Part shown: piece by piece, positions 55,436 through 64,000 of the stretch
Layout of the letters: each line of letters opens with the position of its first letter
Numbering within the stretch: position 1 is the stretch's first letter
Source of the DNA: an uncultured Chlorobiaceae bacterium
GTDB lineage: Bacteria > Bacteroidota > Chlorobiia > Chlorobiales > Chlorobiaceae
DNA: 64,000 nt
Direction: 5' to 3'
Assembly: GCA_903839405.1 (NCBI GenBank)
Contig: CAIMCD010000008.1
Coordinates: forward strand, 165,867 to 229,866
Position numbers and translations under genes: made by a program
Notes under the pieces: generated by a model
What the model was told of the DNA's origin: nothing
Database searches by the model: none
What the model saw: the letters and a program-made list of their open reading frames with translations, nothing else

Positions 55436-56500
55436 ATGATACTACCAGAGTATGGCAGGAAGCTTGATACGCAGGAATGGTCTGTGTTAATTGACGCGTT
55501 GCTTGATGGTCAGCATATTGTTCTCTCAACCCATGAAAACTCTGATGGTGATGGTCTTGGAAGCGAGGTTGCCCTTGCAAGGGTCCTTACCGCGCTTGGC
55601 AAGGAGGTTTCTATTGTCAACCCGACCGAAGTTCCCCCGAACTACTTGTTTCTGAAGAGGCTCCACCCCATTGCGCTTTTCAACCCAAAGAGTGAGGAGG
55701 CGATCGGGGAGCTCTCGCTTTGTGACGTTGTTGTGCTGCTTGATGCCAATTTACGCGACAGGATGGGCTCATTGTGGCCTCATGTGAGCTTTGCACGCGA
55801 GCTTGGTCACCTCAAACTCCTCTGTGTTGATCACCATCTTGAACCGGATGATTTTACGGATGTTATGGTGTGCGAAAGTTATGCTTCCTCAACCGGTGAG
55901 CTGGTCTATGATCTGATTTGTGCACTTGAGGAGCGGTTGGGTCGTGAGCTGATTACGCCTGATGTTGCCGAAGCGCTCTATGTTGCCGTCATGACCGATA
56001 CCGGTTCGTTCCGCTTTCCTAAAACCACGCCCTATGTTTACCAGCTTGCGGGAGATCTTGTCGGCAAGGGAGCCGATGCTTCGGAGATCTATGACCGCAT
56101 TTATAACTCCCTTACCGCTCCGGCCCTGAAGCTGCTCGGTGCAGCCCTGAGCGCCATTACCATTCTGGATGATGGTCTCATCTCCTGGCTCTTTATATCG
56201 CAGGATATGCTGAAGGCAACCGGCAGTAAACTCTTTGATACTGATCTTATTGTCCGTTATCTTTTAAGTGTGCCGACGGTTCGTATTGCGGTACTTATGG
56301 TCGAGATGCAGGACGGCAGAACCAAGGCGAGTTTCCGGTCAAGAGGTAAAATTTATGTCAACCATCTGGCCAAAAAATATGGTGGAGGGGGGCATATGAA
56401 TGCGGCGGGTTGTCTCTTCCAGTTCTCTTCCGACAAGGCCCAAAAGGTATTGCTTGATGATTTGCGGATGTTTTTGAAAGATCATCAGGAAGCCGTGTAG
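55436..56500 (+). CDS. DHH-family phosphoesterase (NrnA-like oligoribonuclease/pAp phosphatase)
   Basis: 354 residues with the DHH/DHHA1 layout. THENSDGDGLGSE provides first metal ligands, VVLLDANLRDR follows, the DHH motif is in LCVDHHLEPDD, and there is AVMTDTGSFRF. The DHHA1 domain has GGGGHMNAAG near the C terminus. Members degrade nanoRNA and pAp, or cyclic-dinucleotide products such as pApA. No membrane or GGDEF segment, so it is the soluble type. The ATG has no Shine-Dalgarno. Confidence 0.9.
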   Translation: MILPEYGRKLDTQEWSVLIDALLDGQHIVLSTHENSDGDGLGSEVALARVLTALGKEVSIVNPTEVPPNYLFLKRLHPIALFNPKSEEAIGELSLCDVVVLLDANLRDRMGSLWPHVSFARELGHLKLLCVDHHLEPDDFTDVMVCESYASSTGELVYDLICALEERLGRELITPDVAEALYVAVMTDTGSFRFPKTTPYVYQLAGDLVGKGADASEIYDRIYNSLTAPALKLLGAALSAITILDDGLISWLFISQDMLKATGSKLFDTDLIVRYLLSVPTVRIAVLMVEMQDGRTKASFRSRGKIYVNHLAKKYGGGGHMNAAGCLFQFSSDKAQKVLLDDLRMFLKDHQEAV

Positions 56501-56527
56501 TAAATCATTAACCACGATGCATGAATC

Positions 56528-58039
56528 ATGAAAATATCCGTAATAAAGAGTGCGCTTGAAAACCTCCGCTCTGATCTTCTTGTTTTGCCGTTCAGCAGCA
56601 CAGAGTTGAAGGATGAGGGTGAAAAAAGGCTTTTGGAGATCGGGCTTGAGCCGCAGGTCTTAAAAGATTTCAAGGCGGAGGCAGGCGAGGTTGTGGTGCT
56701 CTATCCTTCCGGCGCTAAACTGGAGGTATCAAGGGTTGCGCTGCTTGGGCTCGGAGAGGGTAAAGCGCTTGAAGAGTGGTTCAAGGGCGCGGTTGCCATT
56801 TCCAGTAAAGCTGTGGAGATGAAGATGGATACCATTGCGGTTGATTGTTCCGGCATTGAGGCCCTCGCTCTGGCTACCGGGCAAAGCGTTGAGACCCTTG
56901 CTGCAACGTTTGTCGAAGGGTGTTATTGCGGTTCATACCGGTTTGATCGTCTTAAAAGCGGCAAGCTTGATAAAAAGAGTGCCTCAAAGAAGTTCAAAGG
57001 GATTACGGAGCTGCAGCTTCGGGTTGATTCCTCTGTTGTTGAAGAGACGGAGAAAGGGGTTTCAGCCGGAAAAATTGTTGGTTCCTGCCAAAAAAACGCA
57101 AGGGATCTGGTCAACCTTCCCGGCAACTATCTTCAGGCTGAGGATATTGCAACAGCCGCCGAGGAGTCCGGCAAAAAATATGGTTATGAGGTAACCGTCT
57201 TTCATAAAAAGGAGATCGAGTCTCTCGGCATGGGCGGCCTTCTTGCCGTCAACAAGGGAAGTTTTCACCCCCCGACCTTCACGGTGCTTGACTACAAGCC
57301 AAAAGGGAAGGCCAAGGCGGTGATTGCTCTTGTGGGTAAAGGTGTTACGTTTGATTCAGGCGGCATTTCGATCAAGCCCTCTGAAGGCATGGGTGAGATG
57401 AAGTCCGATATGGCAGGCGCAGCCTCGGTTTTGGGTGCCGTTGAGGCGGCGGCCCGTCTCGGCCTGCCCCTTCGCGTTATCGGCCTTGTTCCGGCAACGG
57501 ATAATATGCCAAGCAGTAAGGCCCAAACGCCGGGTGACGTCATTACGACCTATTCCGGCATTACGGTTGAGGTCGGCAATACCGATGCCGAGGGGCGGCT
57601 GATTCTCGCTGATGCCTTGACCTATGCAAAGGAGAAATACAAGCCTGATGCGATCATTGATCTTGCAACCCTGACCGGCGCTTGCATTGTTGCACTTGGT
57701 TACTCGGTTGCGGCTCTTTTCAGCAACAATGACAAGCTGGCCGAGGAGATTTTTCAGGCGGCTCAGCACTCCGGCGAAAAGGTATGGCGGATGCCGCTTT
57801 GGGAGCTCTATGATGAGCAGATAAAGTCGGACGTTGCTGATGTCCACAATACCGGAGGGCGCGGTGCCGGTTCCATTACGGCCGCAAAATTCCTTGAAAA
57901 ATTTATTGACGGCCATAAAAACTGGGCTCATATCGACATTGCCGGCCCGGCCTTTCCTCCAAAGGGTGCAGGAAAATCGGGTGGCGGTACGGGCTTTGGT
58001 GTGCGCTTGCTGGTTGAGCTGCTGAAAAAGTGGTCCTGA
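56528..58039 (+). CDS. pepA: leucyl aminopeptidase (M17 family)
   Basis: 503-residue cytosolic aminopeptidase with two catalytic metals. The C-terminal catalytic domain has [17 protein letters not shown] (Lys and Asp), [13 protein letters not shown], and the family signature [14 protein letters not shown] with the metal-binding residues, followed by [10 protein letters not shown]. The N-terminal macro-like domain is present. It follows the DHH gene by 27 bp. Confidence 0.95.
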   Translation: MKISVIKSALENLRSDLLVLPFSSTELKDEGEKRLLEIGLEPQVLKDFKAEAGEVVVLYPSGAKLEVSRVALLGLGEGKALEEWFKGAVAISSKAVEMKMDTIAVDCSGIEALALATGQSVETLAATFVEGCYCGSYRFDRLKSGKLDKKSASKKFKGITELQLRVDSSVVEETEKGVSAGKIVGSCQKNARDLVNLPGNYLQAEDIATAAEESGKKYGYEVTVFHKKEIESLGMGGLLAVNKGSFHPPTFTVLDYKPKGKAKAVIALVGKGVTFDSGGISIKPSEGMGEMKSDMAGAASVLGAVEAAARLGLPLRVIGLVPATDNMPSSKAQTPGDVITTYSGITVEVGNTDAEGRLILADALTYAKEKYKPDAIIDLATLTGACIVALGYSVAALFSNNDKLAEEIFQAAQHSGEKVWRMPLWELYDEQIKSDVADVHNTGGRGAGSITAAKFLEKFIDGHKNWAHIDIAGPAFPPKGAGKSGGGTGFGVRLLVELLKKWS

Positions 58040-58103
58040 ACCATTTATTCAATATCAGTAACAGCGCATTGGCACTATCTTATTACGGTTCAATTCGTCA
58101 TCT

Positions 58104-58808
58104 ATGATTGAAATACCTCAAAACCCTGTCGTGATTATTCCCGGCGTGCTCTTCTGGGACTCTTTGTACAGTGGAATGAAAGATGTACTTGCCGGCTATC
58201 TCCCGAAAGGGAGAGTTGCCGTTGCTCCAGTTTCGCTGGTTGACTGGATAGGTTTTCCTCCATCCCCTGAAAAATCGACCAATCGCGTCATGAAAGTGGT
58301 TGACGAGGCTGTCAAGGAGATGGAGCGGAAATTTCCCGGTGAGCCGGTAACACTTGTGGCGCACAGCGGAGGCGGTACGGTTGCGATGGTCTATCTGCTT
58401 GAAAAACCCTTTCAGGGTGATCTCTATCATCCGGGCAAACGGGTTGGAAAGCTGGTTACGCTTGGTACTCCTTTTCATACCCATGAGCATTATGCGAAGA
58501 TAAAAACAGATTTTATCTTCACTCACCTGAAACCGGATTTTTTTACCTATTACCCGGTTGTTTCGGTTGTCAGCAACAAATTTTGTGGCAATGAGAAGGG
58601 AACTCTTGTTGAGAGAATGTGTTTTCAGTTTTATAAAAACGTTCAGGAACCCGGTAATGTGGCAGGGGATGGTATTGTTCCTGCAAAAAGCTGTTTTCTT
58701 GAGGGTGCTGAAAATGTTACTATTGCAGATGCAGAACATCTTCCTACACCGCATACCCGGTGGTATGGTACAAACGAAGGGATTGAACAATGGATTCAAT
58801 GGTTGTAA
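58104..58808 (+). CDS. lipase-like alpha/beta-hydrolase
   Basis: 234 residues with the alpha/beta-hydrolase core: [10 protein letters not shown] for the first strand and oxyanion region, nucleophile Ser in [14 protein letters not shown], a possible acid in [12 protein letters not shown], and C-terminal His in [12 protein letters not shown] or TIADAEH nearby. The layout resembles PGAP1/triacylglycerol-lipase-like hydrolases that act on esters of lipids. No signal peptide is seen. The 3' end overlaps the following lipoprotein gene by 19 bp. Confidence 0.85.
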   Translation: MIEIPQNPVVIIPGVLFWDSLYSGMKDVLAGYLPKGRVAVAPVSLVDWIGFPPSPEKSTNRVMKVVDEAVKEMERKFPGEPVTLVAHSGGGTVAMVYLLEKPFQGDLYHPGKRVGKLVTLGTPFHTHEHYAKIKTDFIFTHLKPDFFTYYPVVSVVSNKFCGNEKGTLVERMCFQFYKNVQEPGNVAGDGIVPAKSCFLEGAENVTIADAEHLPTPHTRWYGTNEGIEQWIQWL

Positions 58809-59638
58809 GGGATAGGCGCCCGGTGATGGCCGGGATGCTGTTTTTTGCTTTTCTTCTTGTGCTCTCGGCGTGCACTCCTGAAAAGCCAAAGCCCGATCCG
58901 CGCCAGGAGCATATGGAGTCCATGATGGCTATTCTTACCCAGGTTCAGAAGAATCTTGGCCGGATTCAGCAGAAAGAAGCGGTGGTTGAGCGACTCTCTA
59001 CCGGCATTGAGAGCCGGAACAAAGAGAACGTTGTGCAGATTGGCAAGGATATCTCTTCAAGCATCCGCTTTATTGATTCCACTTTGGCTGCAAGCAAAAG
59101 CCTGATTCAGATGCTTGAGGAGGAGAACAAATCCTCATCCTACCGGGTCGCATCGCTTGACCGCCTGGTGAGTGAGCTGAAAACCACGCTCAGTACCAAG
59201 TACAGTGAGGTTAATGCGCTGAAAGGGCAGGTTCAGAAGCTCAACAAGGAGGTCTCAACCCTGATGGCAACCGTTGATGTGCTTGATGAGTTCATCCAGG
59301 ATCAGGGCTCACAGCTCTATACGGCTTATTATATTTCCGGCACCTTCAATGAGCTGGTCGATAAAGGTATTCTGGTGCGCGTCAATCCCCTTGAAAAGCT
59401 TTTTGGCAACGAGTACCGTCTTGCGTCGGACTTTAATATCAACCAGTTTAAAAAGGTTGATATTACCGAAACAAAGGATCTCTTTTTTGAGAAGCCGCTA
59501 AAAAACCTGAAGATCATAACACCTCATACTTCAAGCTCATACGAACTTGTTGGCGGAAAAACCTCGTCGATGCTGCTTATCCGCGATGAAAATGCGTTCT
59601 GGCAAAAGTCCCGTTGTCTTGTGATTGTTCTGGAATAA
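58790..59638 (+). CDS. coiled-coil lipoprotein
   Basis: 282 residues with a short N terminus and a lipoprotein signal ([13 protein letters not shown], lipobox LSAC). The mature part is mostly a coiled coil, residues about 40-170 ([20 protein letters not shown], then [20 protein letters not shown]), and then a globular C-terminal domain ending [25 protein letters not shown] ribosome binding site sits eight bases before ATG 58790, inside the hydrolase gene. It is likely attached to a membrane as a periplasmic spacer or scaffold; no specific function is known to me. Confidence 0.8.
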   Translation: MDSMVVRDRRPVMAGMLFFAFLLVLSACTPEKPKPDPRQEHMESMMAILTQVQKNLGRIQQKEAVVERLSTGIESRNKENVVQIGKDISSSIRFIDSTLAASKSLIQMLEEENKSSSYRVASLDRLVSELKTTLSTKYSEVNALKGQVQKLNKEVSTLMATVDVLDEFIQDQGSQLYTAYYISGTFNELVDKGILVRVNPLEKLFGNEYRLASDFNINQFKKVDITETKDLFFEKPLKNLKIITPHTSSSYELVGGKTSSMLLIRDENAFWQKSRCLVIVLE

Positions 59639-59678
59639 CTTAAAAATAACGGGACTCTTTAATTCCCATGCAGCTGTA

Positions 59679-61013
59679 ATGAAAATAACCATATTCGGAT
59701 CAGGTTATGTCGGCCTCGTTACCGGCGCCTGTTTTGCGGAAGTCGGTAATGATGTGCTTTGTGTTGACATTGACCAGGAGAAGATTGCCGCTCTCAAGGC
59801 GGGCCACATTCCGATCTATGAACCGGGTCTTGATGAGATTATTGCTGAAAACAGCCGTGAAGGTCGATTGCGCTTTACGTCAAATCTGCAGGAAGGGGTC
59901 GAGTTCGGCCTCTACCAGTTTATTGCCGTCGGCACTCCTCCTGATGAGGATGGCTCGGCCGATCTGCGTCATGTGCTCAGCGTGGCCGAAAGTATCGGTA
60001 CCTATATGCAGGAGTATCGGATAGTTATTAATAAATCCACCGTGCCGGTTGGTACGGCTGACCTGGTTAGGGGAAAAATCAGCGCGGTTCTTGCTGAAAG
60101 AAAGAGTGCTCTTGATTTTGATGTGGTCTCCAATCCCGAGTTTCTCAAAGAGGGTGATGCGGTCAATGATTTCATGAAACCCGAGCGGATTGTTGTGGGC
60201 GTTGATGATCCACGCACCAAGGAGCTGCTGCGCTTTCTCTATTCGCCCTTTAACCGCAGTCATGAGCGCTTTATCTCCATGGATATCCGTTCCGCCGAGC
60301 TGACCAAGTATGCGGCCAATGCCATGCTGGCCACGAAGATCAGTTTCATGAACGAAATAGCCAATATTGCCGAACGGGTCGGTGCTGATGTCGAGTCGGT
60401 GCGAAAGGGGATTGGTTCCGACTCAAGGATTGGATTTTCTTTTATTTACCCTGGAGTTGGTTACGGTGGTTCCTGTTTTCCCAAGGATGTACAGGCGCTT
60501 GAACGAACAGCACACTCCCACGGCTATGATTCACGCATTCTGCAAGCTGTCGAGGCCGTCAATAATGACCAGAAAGGTATTATTCTCAAAAAGGTTAAGG
60601 AGCATTTTGGAGAGGATCTCAACGGTCATATTTTTGCCATTTGGGGGCTCTCTTTCAAACCCAATACCGACGATATGCGTGCCGCTCCAAGCCGCAGGGT
60701 TATTGATGAGCTGTTAGCACACGGGGCTCAGGTAAGGGTGTACGATCCGGTTGCCATGGATGAGGCCCGCAGGATTTATGGTGAAAAGGAGGGGCTTCGG
60801 TATGCCCTGAACCCGGAAGATGCCCTCAAAGGATCAACCGCCCTTGTTGTGCTTACCGAGTGGCTTCTTTTCCGCAGTCCTGATTTCGAAATGATTAAAA
60901 AAGAGCTTACCCAGCCGGTTATTTTTGACGGAAGGAATATTTACAGCCCGGAATTTATGGAGCAGGCGGGGTTTATCTATTACTCCATAGGTCGCAGGCC
61001 ACGAGGGGTTTAA
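59679..61013 (+). CDS. ugd: UDP-glucose/GDP-mannose dehydrogenase family enzyme (UDP-glucose 6-dehydrogenase)
   Basis: 444 residues from ATG 59679; the frame is open 18 codons upstream without a start signal. It oxidises UDP-glucose to UDP-glucuronate using NAD+, for surface polysaccharide precursors. It has the Rossmann motif [37 protein letters not shown], catalytic Cys266 in [10 protein letters not shown], and [14 protein letters not shown]. No other polysaccharide gene is adjacent in the window. Confidence 0.92.
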   Translation: MKITIFGSGYVGLVTGACFAEVGNDVLCVDIDQEKIAALKAGHIPIYEPGLDEIIAENSREGRLRFTSNLQEGVEFGLYQFIAVGTPPDEDGSADLRHVLSVAESIGTYMQEYRIVINKSTVPVGTADLVRGKISAVLAERKSALDFDVVSNPEFLKEGDAVNDFMKPERIVVGVDDPRTKELLRFLYSPFNRSHERFISMDIRSAELTKYAANAMLATKISFMNEIANIAERVGADVESVRKGIGSDSRIGFSFIYPGVGYGGSCFPKDVQALERTAHSHGYDSRILQAVEAVNNDQKGIILKKVKEHFGEDLNGHIFAIWGLSFKPNTDDMRAAPSRRVIDELLAHGAQVRVYDPVAMDEARRIYGEKEGLRYALNPEDALKGSTALVVLTEWLLFRSPDFEMIKKELTQPVIFDGRNIYSPEFMEQAGFIYYSIGRRPRGV

Positions 61014-61021
61014 CCCCGCTC

Positions 61022-61837
61022 TTATTGCCAGCACCGGAAAGCGTGGTGCAGTGGGCCGCTACCATGTCCGAGCCGGTAATCGGCTCCCTTTTGCAGGGCT
61101 TCAAAGGTGTAGGCCTTTGCTTTTTCCACAGCCTGAGGGATGCTTTCCCCTCGGGCCATATATGCCGCAATGGCCGATGAAAGGGTGCACCCGGTTCCGT
61201 GCGTATTCTGGGTCACGATTTTTTTTGAGCTGAACCAGAAAAACTCCTTCTCATAGAGCAAACACTCCCGGCACTCCTCTCCCTCTCCATGCCCCCCCTT
61301 GATCAGTACTGAGGGCACACCGGTTTCAAGCAGTTTTCCGGCCACCACCTCTATCTCCTCTTTTGTTGCCGGAGGACGCTTCATGCCACAGATTATGGCG
61401 CTTTCTGGCAGGTTTGGCGTGATCATTGTAGCAAGCGGGAAGAGTTCACTTTTCAAAAGAGCGATTGATTTCGGCGGAAGCAGAGCCCTACCTCCCGATG
61501 AGCCGAGAGGGGTGTCAAGAATAACCGGCGCTTTATCGGGAAGTTCCCGCAGCAGGGCCGCGACGGTTTTGATGATGGAGGAGCTTCCCAGCATACCGAT
61601 TTTAACCGCGTCAATGGAGATGTCATCAGCAATAGCCCTGAATTGCGCGCTAATGCACTTTTCATCAAGAGTGTATACTCCCGTAACCCCCAGAGTGTTT
61701 TGGGCGGTAATGGCGGTAATGACCGATAATCCATAACAGTTCAGGGCCGTAAAGGTCTTCAGGTCGGCCTGGATTCCGGCTCCGCCACTGCCGTCAGATC
61801 CCGCAATGCAGAGAACGGTTGTGTAGGCTTGGCTCAC
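61022..61837 (-). CDS. thiD: hydroxymethylpyrimidine/phosphomethylpyrimidine kinase
   Basis: 271-residue ribokinase-fold enzyme phosphorylating HMP twice for thiamine synthesis. It has IAGSDGSGGAGIQADLKTF, ITAITAQNTLGV, and the C-terminal anion hole and base in NTHGTGCTLSSAIAAYMA. It is the last gene of a leftward three-gene unit in which each start overlaps the preceding stop by 4 bp (thiE-like, thiE, thiD). It converges on ugd with an 8-bp gap. Confidence 0.95.
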   Translation of the reverse strand: MSQAYTTVLCIAGSDGSGGAGIQADLKTFTALNCYGLSVITAITAQNTLGVTGVYTLDEKCISAQFRAIADDISIDAVKIGMLGSSSIIKTVAALLRELPDKAPVILDTPLGSSGGRALLPPKSIALLKSELFPLATMITPNLPESAIICGMKRPPATKEEIEVVAGKLLETGVPSVLIKGGHGEGEECRECLLYEKEFFWFSSKKIVTQNTHGTGCTLSSAIAAYMARGESIPQAVEKAKAYTFEALQKGADYRLGHGSGPLHHAFRCWQ

Positions 61838-62457
61838 TCAACCCTCCTTTTGATGGCTTCGGTCAGCTCCAGGGCGGTTTGGAGAGGATTCGTTGCCCGA
61901 CTTATGGCGGATATTACCGCCACTGCCGATGCTCCGAGGGAGATAAGTGATGCGGCGTTTTCAGCATGAATTCCTCCTATGGCTATGATCGGTAGAGTTA
62001 CCAGGGATGCCACCTGCCCCAGGCTCTCCGGGCCCAGCGGCAGGAAAGCTTTCTCTTTCGAAGAGGTGGGGAAGATATGGCCGAAGCCGATATAGTCAGC
62101 TCCATCCCGTTCGGCCTGCACGGCCTCTGAAGGAGATGATGCAGAGACCCCGATTATATACTTTTTGCCAAGGAGTTTTCGGGCTGCAGCCGCAGGTAGA
62201 TCCTGTTGGCCGAGGTGCACGCCATCAGCCTGGCTTGCTAAAGCAATGTCGGCTCGGTCGTTGATAATAAGGGTAGCTCCGTAGTTGCGGCAGAGTTTGC
62301 GGATTTCAACCGCCCACGAGAAGAGTTGGTTGCTGGATGCGCTTTTATGGCGCAACTGGATCATTGCAGCTCCTCCTCTGAGGGCCTGTTCCGTAAGAGC
62401 AACAGGAGAGAGTGCGTCATCGGTGATGAAGCAGAGAAAAGGTGCTTGGGGAATCAT
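61834..62457 (-). CDS. thiE: thiamine-phosphate synthase
   Basis: 207-residue TIM-barrel enzyme joining HMP-pyrophosphate and thiazole phosphate. It has AMIQLRHKSAS, the diphosphate-binding LIINDRADIALASQADGVHLGQQD, GVSASSPSEAVQAERDGADYIGFG, PTSSKEKAFLPLG and IIAIGGIHAENA. These include the substrate residues expected in an active ThiE. It is the middle gene of the coupled thiamine unit. Confidence 0.93.
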   Translation of the reverse strand: MIPQAPFLCFITDDALSPVALTEQALRGGAAMIQLRHKSASSNQLFSWAVEIRKLCRNYGATLIINDRADIALASQADGVHLGQQDLPAAAARKLLGKKYIIGVSASSPSEAVQAERDGADYIGFGHIFPTSSKEKAFLPLGPESLGQVASLVTLPIIAIGGIHAENAASLISLGASAVAVISAISRATNPLQTALELTEAIKRRVE

Positions 62458-63101
62458 GGATAGAGGGCCCGATAAAATTGTTCAATCGTTTCACTAAGTC
62501 CGGTGCTGTCGCGGAAGATGCTGAGCGCCGCCACTCCATAAGCACCTTCGGCCCGGCAGCTTGCTGCATTCCAGGGCGTGATTCCTCCGATAGCAAACAC
62601 CGGAAGTGAGGTTTTTTGGCACAGTTCACCGAGTTTTTCAAGGCCTTGCGGAGAGCCGTATCTCCTTTTTGATGGCGTGTCGAATATCGGACCAAAGAGC
62701 AGGTAATCCGCGCCTGTTTCTTCGGCGATGCGTGCTGCGGCAAGCGAGTGAACGCTCTTTCCAAAGAGCAATTTCGGAAAAAACGAGCGAAGCCTGTTCG
62801 GCGCCAGGGAGTTTTCCTGAAGATGAACACCCTGCAGGCCTACGGCAAAGGCAATATCGGTTCGTTCATTGAGTAGCAGAAGCGTGCCCTCTGGAAGCAT
62901 GATCTTTTGAGCTTGTAAAGCAAGGGAAAAAAGCGCCCTTGCTTCCAGATGTTTTTCGCGGATCTGAACCATGCAGGGGAGCGCAGGGGGGAGCCTTTTG
63001 AGTTGCTCAAGCAGTTTTGTGCCGAGATTGAACGGCTCCTCTCCGCTGCTTATCAGATAAAGGCGGGGAAGGGGAGTTAGCTGCAGTTTTTTATGCTCCA
63101 T
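62454..63101 (-). CDS. second thiamine-phosphate synthase-like protein (ThiE/TenI superfamily)
   Basis: 215 residues with the same barrel pattern but diverged: [58 protein letters not shown] and [12 protein letters not shown]. The second motif has NERTD where ThiE has NDRAD. TenI-type proteins in this superfamily are thiazole tautomerases, so this paralogue might do that step or be a redundant ThiE. First gene of the coupled unit, with its promoter facing ridA. Confidence 0.85.
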   Translation of the reverse strand: MEHKKLQLTPLPRLYLISSGEEPFNLGTKLLEQLKRLPPALPCMVQIREKHLEARALFSLALQAQKIMLPEGTLLLLNERTDIAFAVGLQGVHLQENSLAPNRLRSFFPKLLFGKSVHSLAAARIAEETGADYLLFGPIFDTPSKRRYGSPQGLEKLGELCQKTSLPVFAIGGITPWNAASCRAEGAYGVAALSIFRDSTGLSETIEQFYRALYP

Positions 63102-63148
63102 TCGGTCAAGAGACTTTGATTTTTCACGGACTATAAATAATTTAAACC

Positions 63149-63183
63149 GTAATCACAACAACTCCACTTGTGCGTGTGATTAC
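63149..63183. promoter_or_regulatory. 9-bp inverted repeat in the divergent thiE-like/ridA promoter region
   Basis: GTAATCACA (63149-63157) and TGTGATTAC (63175-63183) are exact reverse complements separated by 17 bp. They lie between two divergent genes, 47-82 bp from each start side, a suitable place for an operator acting on both. The half-site contains TGTGA/TCACA, as in CRP/FNR-family sites, but with a longer spacer and outward order. Confidence 0.5.
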
Positions 63184-63225
63184 ACTATTGAGTTTTTTTC
63201 AACCGAGCTTTTCGTGAGTCCTCTA

Positions 63226-63693
63226 ATGAGTAGTATTGAAGAGAAAATAATCAGCGCAGGCTTCACGCTTCCGCAGCAACCTGTCGTGGCTGGCCTTTAT
63301 GCTCCTGCAGTCAAGACAGGGAATCTGGTCTTTACCTCAGGTCAGCTTCCTCTTTATGAGGGTAAGCTTATTGAGCCTGGTGGCACAGGGAAGGTTAACC
63401 AAAGTAATCTGGATGATGTTACTTATGCCGCCAGAATTGCCCTGATCAATACACTTGCAGCGATTAAATCCGTCACCGGATCGCTTGAGAGCATTGAGCG
63501 GATTGTCAAACTTACCCTTTATGTTGCCAGTGAACCCTTGTTTACCAGCCAGCATCTTGTCGCCAATGGAGCTTCCTCATTGCTTCAGGAGCTTTTTGGT
63601 GCTAAGGGTATCCATGCACGGAGCGCTGTGGGAGTTGCTGAACTACCTCTGAATGCAGCCGTTGAGGTTGAGCTTATTGCGCAGTGTAAATAG
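63226..63693 (+). CDS. RidA/YjgF-family protein
   Basis: 155 residues from ATG 63226, with the frame open four more codons to a GTG. It has the RidA layout: [57 protein letters not shown] and [18 protein letters not shown]. It is longer than the classical ~128-residue RidA and closer to the YjgF-like group without the conserved Arg in the C(I)R motif; here the region reads [12 protein letters not shown], which keeps an Arg. RidA deaminates reactive enamine/imine intermediates such as 2-aminoacrylate. Confidence 0.88.
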   Translation: MSSIEEKIISAGFTLPQQPVVAGLYAPAVKTGNLVFTSGQLPLYEGKLIEPGGTGKVNQSNLDDVTYAARIALINTLAAIKSVTGSLESIERIVKLTLYVASEPLFTSQHLVANGASSLLQELFGAKGIHARSAVGVAELPLNAAVEVELIAQCK

Positions 63694-64000
63694 TCTTAAT
63701 CCTCAGAGTTACCTCTCATATTTATCCCCCATTATCGCCAGTTAATCTCCGAAATATTTTTTTATACAGATCGGTTAATTTAATCGTTTATCGATCTGTA
63801 AAGCATTTATTTTATTGCACTTATAAGCTAAAATAAAAGTATTGTTAGTATTAATAATACTGATAGTACTAAGTTATTATTGTGATTTAAATTATTTCAA
63901 AATGTGAGTTTTTGATTTTTAATATTAACATTAATTGTTTTATTAAAATTGATTTAATTATGTGATTTTACTTTTAGACTAAATGATCTAATTTATTTAA
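63694..64000. other. AT-rich terminal intergenic region
   Basis: No gene seen. The sequence is extremely AT-rich from about 63800 on. A perfect 9-bp inverted repeat, TACAGATCG (63765-63773) and CGATCTGTA (63792-63800), could be an operator or weak terminator. AGTATT/AATACT near 63850 forms a further small dyad. It may be the upstream region of a gene beyond the window. Confidence 0.45.

Noticed and set aside
63102..63225. TPP riboswitch expected before the thiamine genes
   Set aside because: No CTGAGA-type or ACCTGATCTGG-type thi-box motif is visible on the minus strand.

Overview
This 64 kb window looks like chromosome from a green sulfur bacterium (Chlorobiaceae). The lines of evidence are a BchC-like bacteriochlorophyll-synthesis dehydrogenase, the Chlorobi/Bacteroidetes type of small lipoproteins (DUF4292-like), a giant DUF4347/RTX protein of the kind seen in Chlorobium, the general protein similarity of the housekeeping genes, and many starts without a Shine-Dalgarno sequence. 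The species cannot be named from the sequence alone. No rRNA, tRNA, CRISPR array, complete insertion sequence or prophage was seen.

Layout. 1-3.1 kb: the 3' end of pgi with a strong terminator, then an ammonium transporter (amt) and a PII protein whose T-loop has lost the modifiable tyrosine. 3.4-20.8 kb: a type I secretion locus. It holds a small conserved protein, a 3213-residue RTX/Ig-like giant protein, a decayed glycosyltransferase remnant, a tiny membrane protein, two different PrtD-type ABC exporters side by side, an HlyD-type adaptor and a TolC-type outer-membrane channel. 20.9-34.3 kb: mostly housekeeping genes (CnoX-like thioredoxin, RlmI-like methyltransferase, sodB, coaE, esterase, tatC, polyprenyl synthase, PASTA protein), then a leftward bchC-like gene followed by a nucleoside-type ABC ATPase and permease.

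34.3-38.7 kb is the accessory part. It has degenerate GTCATCCCGA-type repeats, then a clearly AT-rich pair of genes: a TIR-like/deoxyribosyltransferase-like protein broken by an (AT)n slippage frameshift, and an exported beta-propeller-like protein. They are separated by a roughly 100-bp imperfect dyad that resembles an integron attC site. A lipoprotein gene, a MazE/MazF toxin-antitoxin pair with a palindromic operator, a structured ~140-bp repeat-like element and an oleate hydratase gene follow.

40.3-64 kb is dense core genome: radA-folD, a DUF3109 gene with rpoN-hslV-hslU-aroQ, a TPR gene with doxX-like and priA, adk-hypothetical-rlmN, a small winged-helix regulator with its own palindrome, a DHH phosphoesterase, pepA, a lipase-like hydrolase, a coiled-coil lipoprotein, ugd, a translationally coupled thiamine operon with two ThiE/TenI paralogues, and a RidA-family gene. 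The last 300 bases are very AT-rich with no gene seen.

How parts fit together: the RTX protein, exporters, adaptor and outer-membrane channel form one plausible cell-surface adhesin system. rpoN in the same window makes a sigma-54-like site upstream of amt worth testing. The 35-37 kb unit is the best candidate for recently acquired, possibly phase-variable, defence-type DNA.
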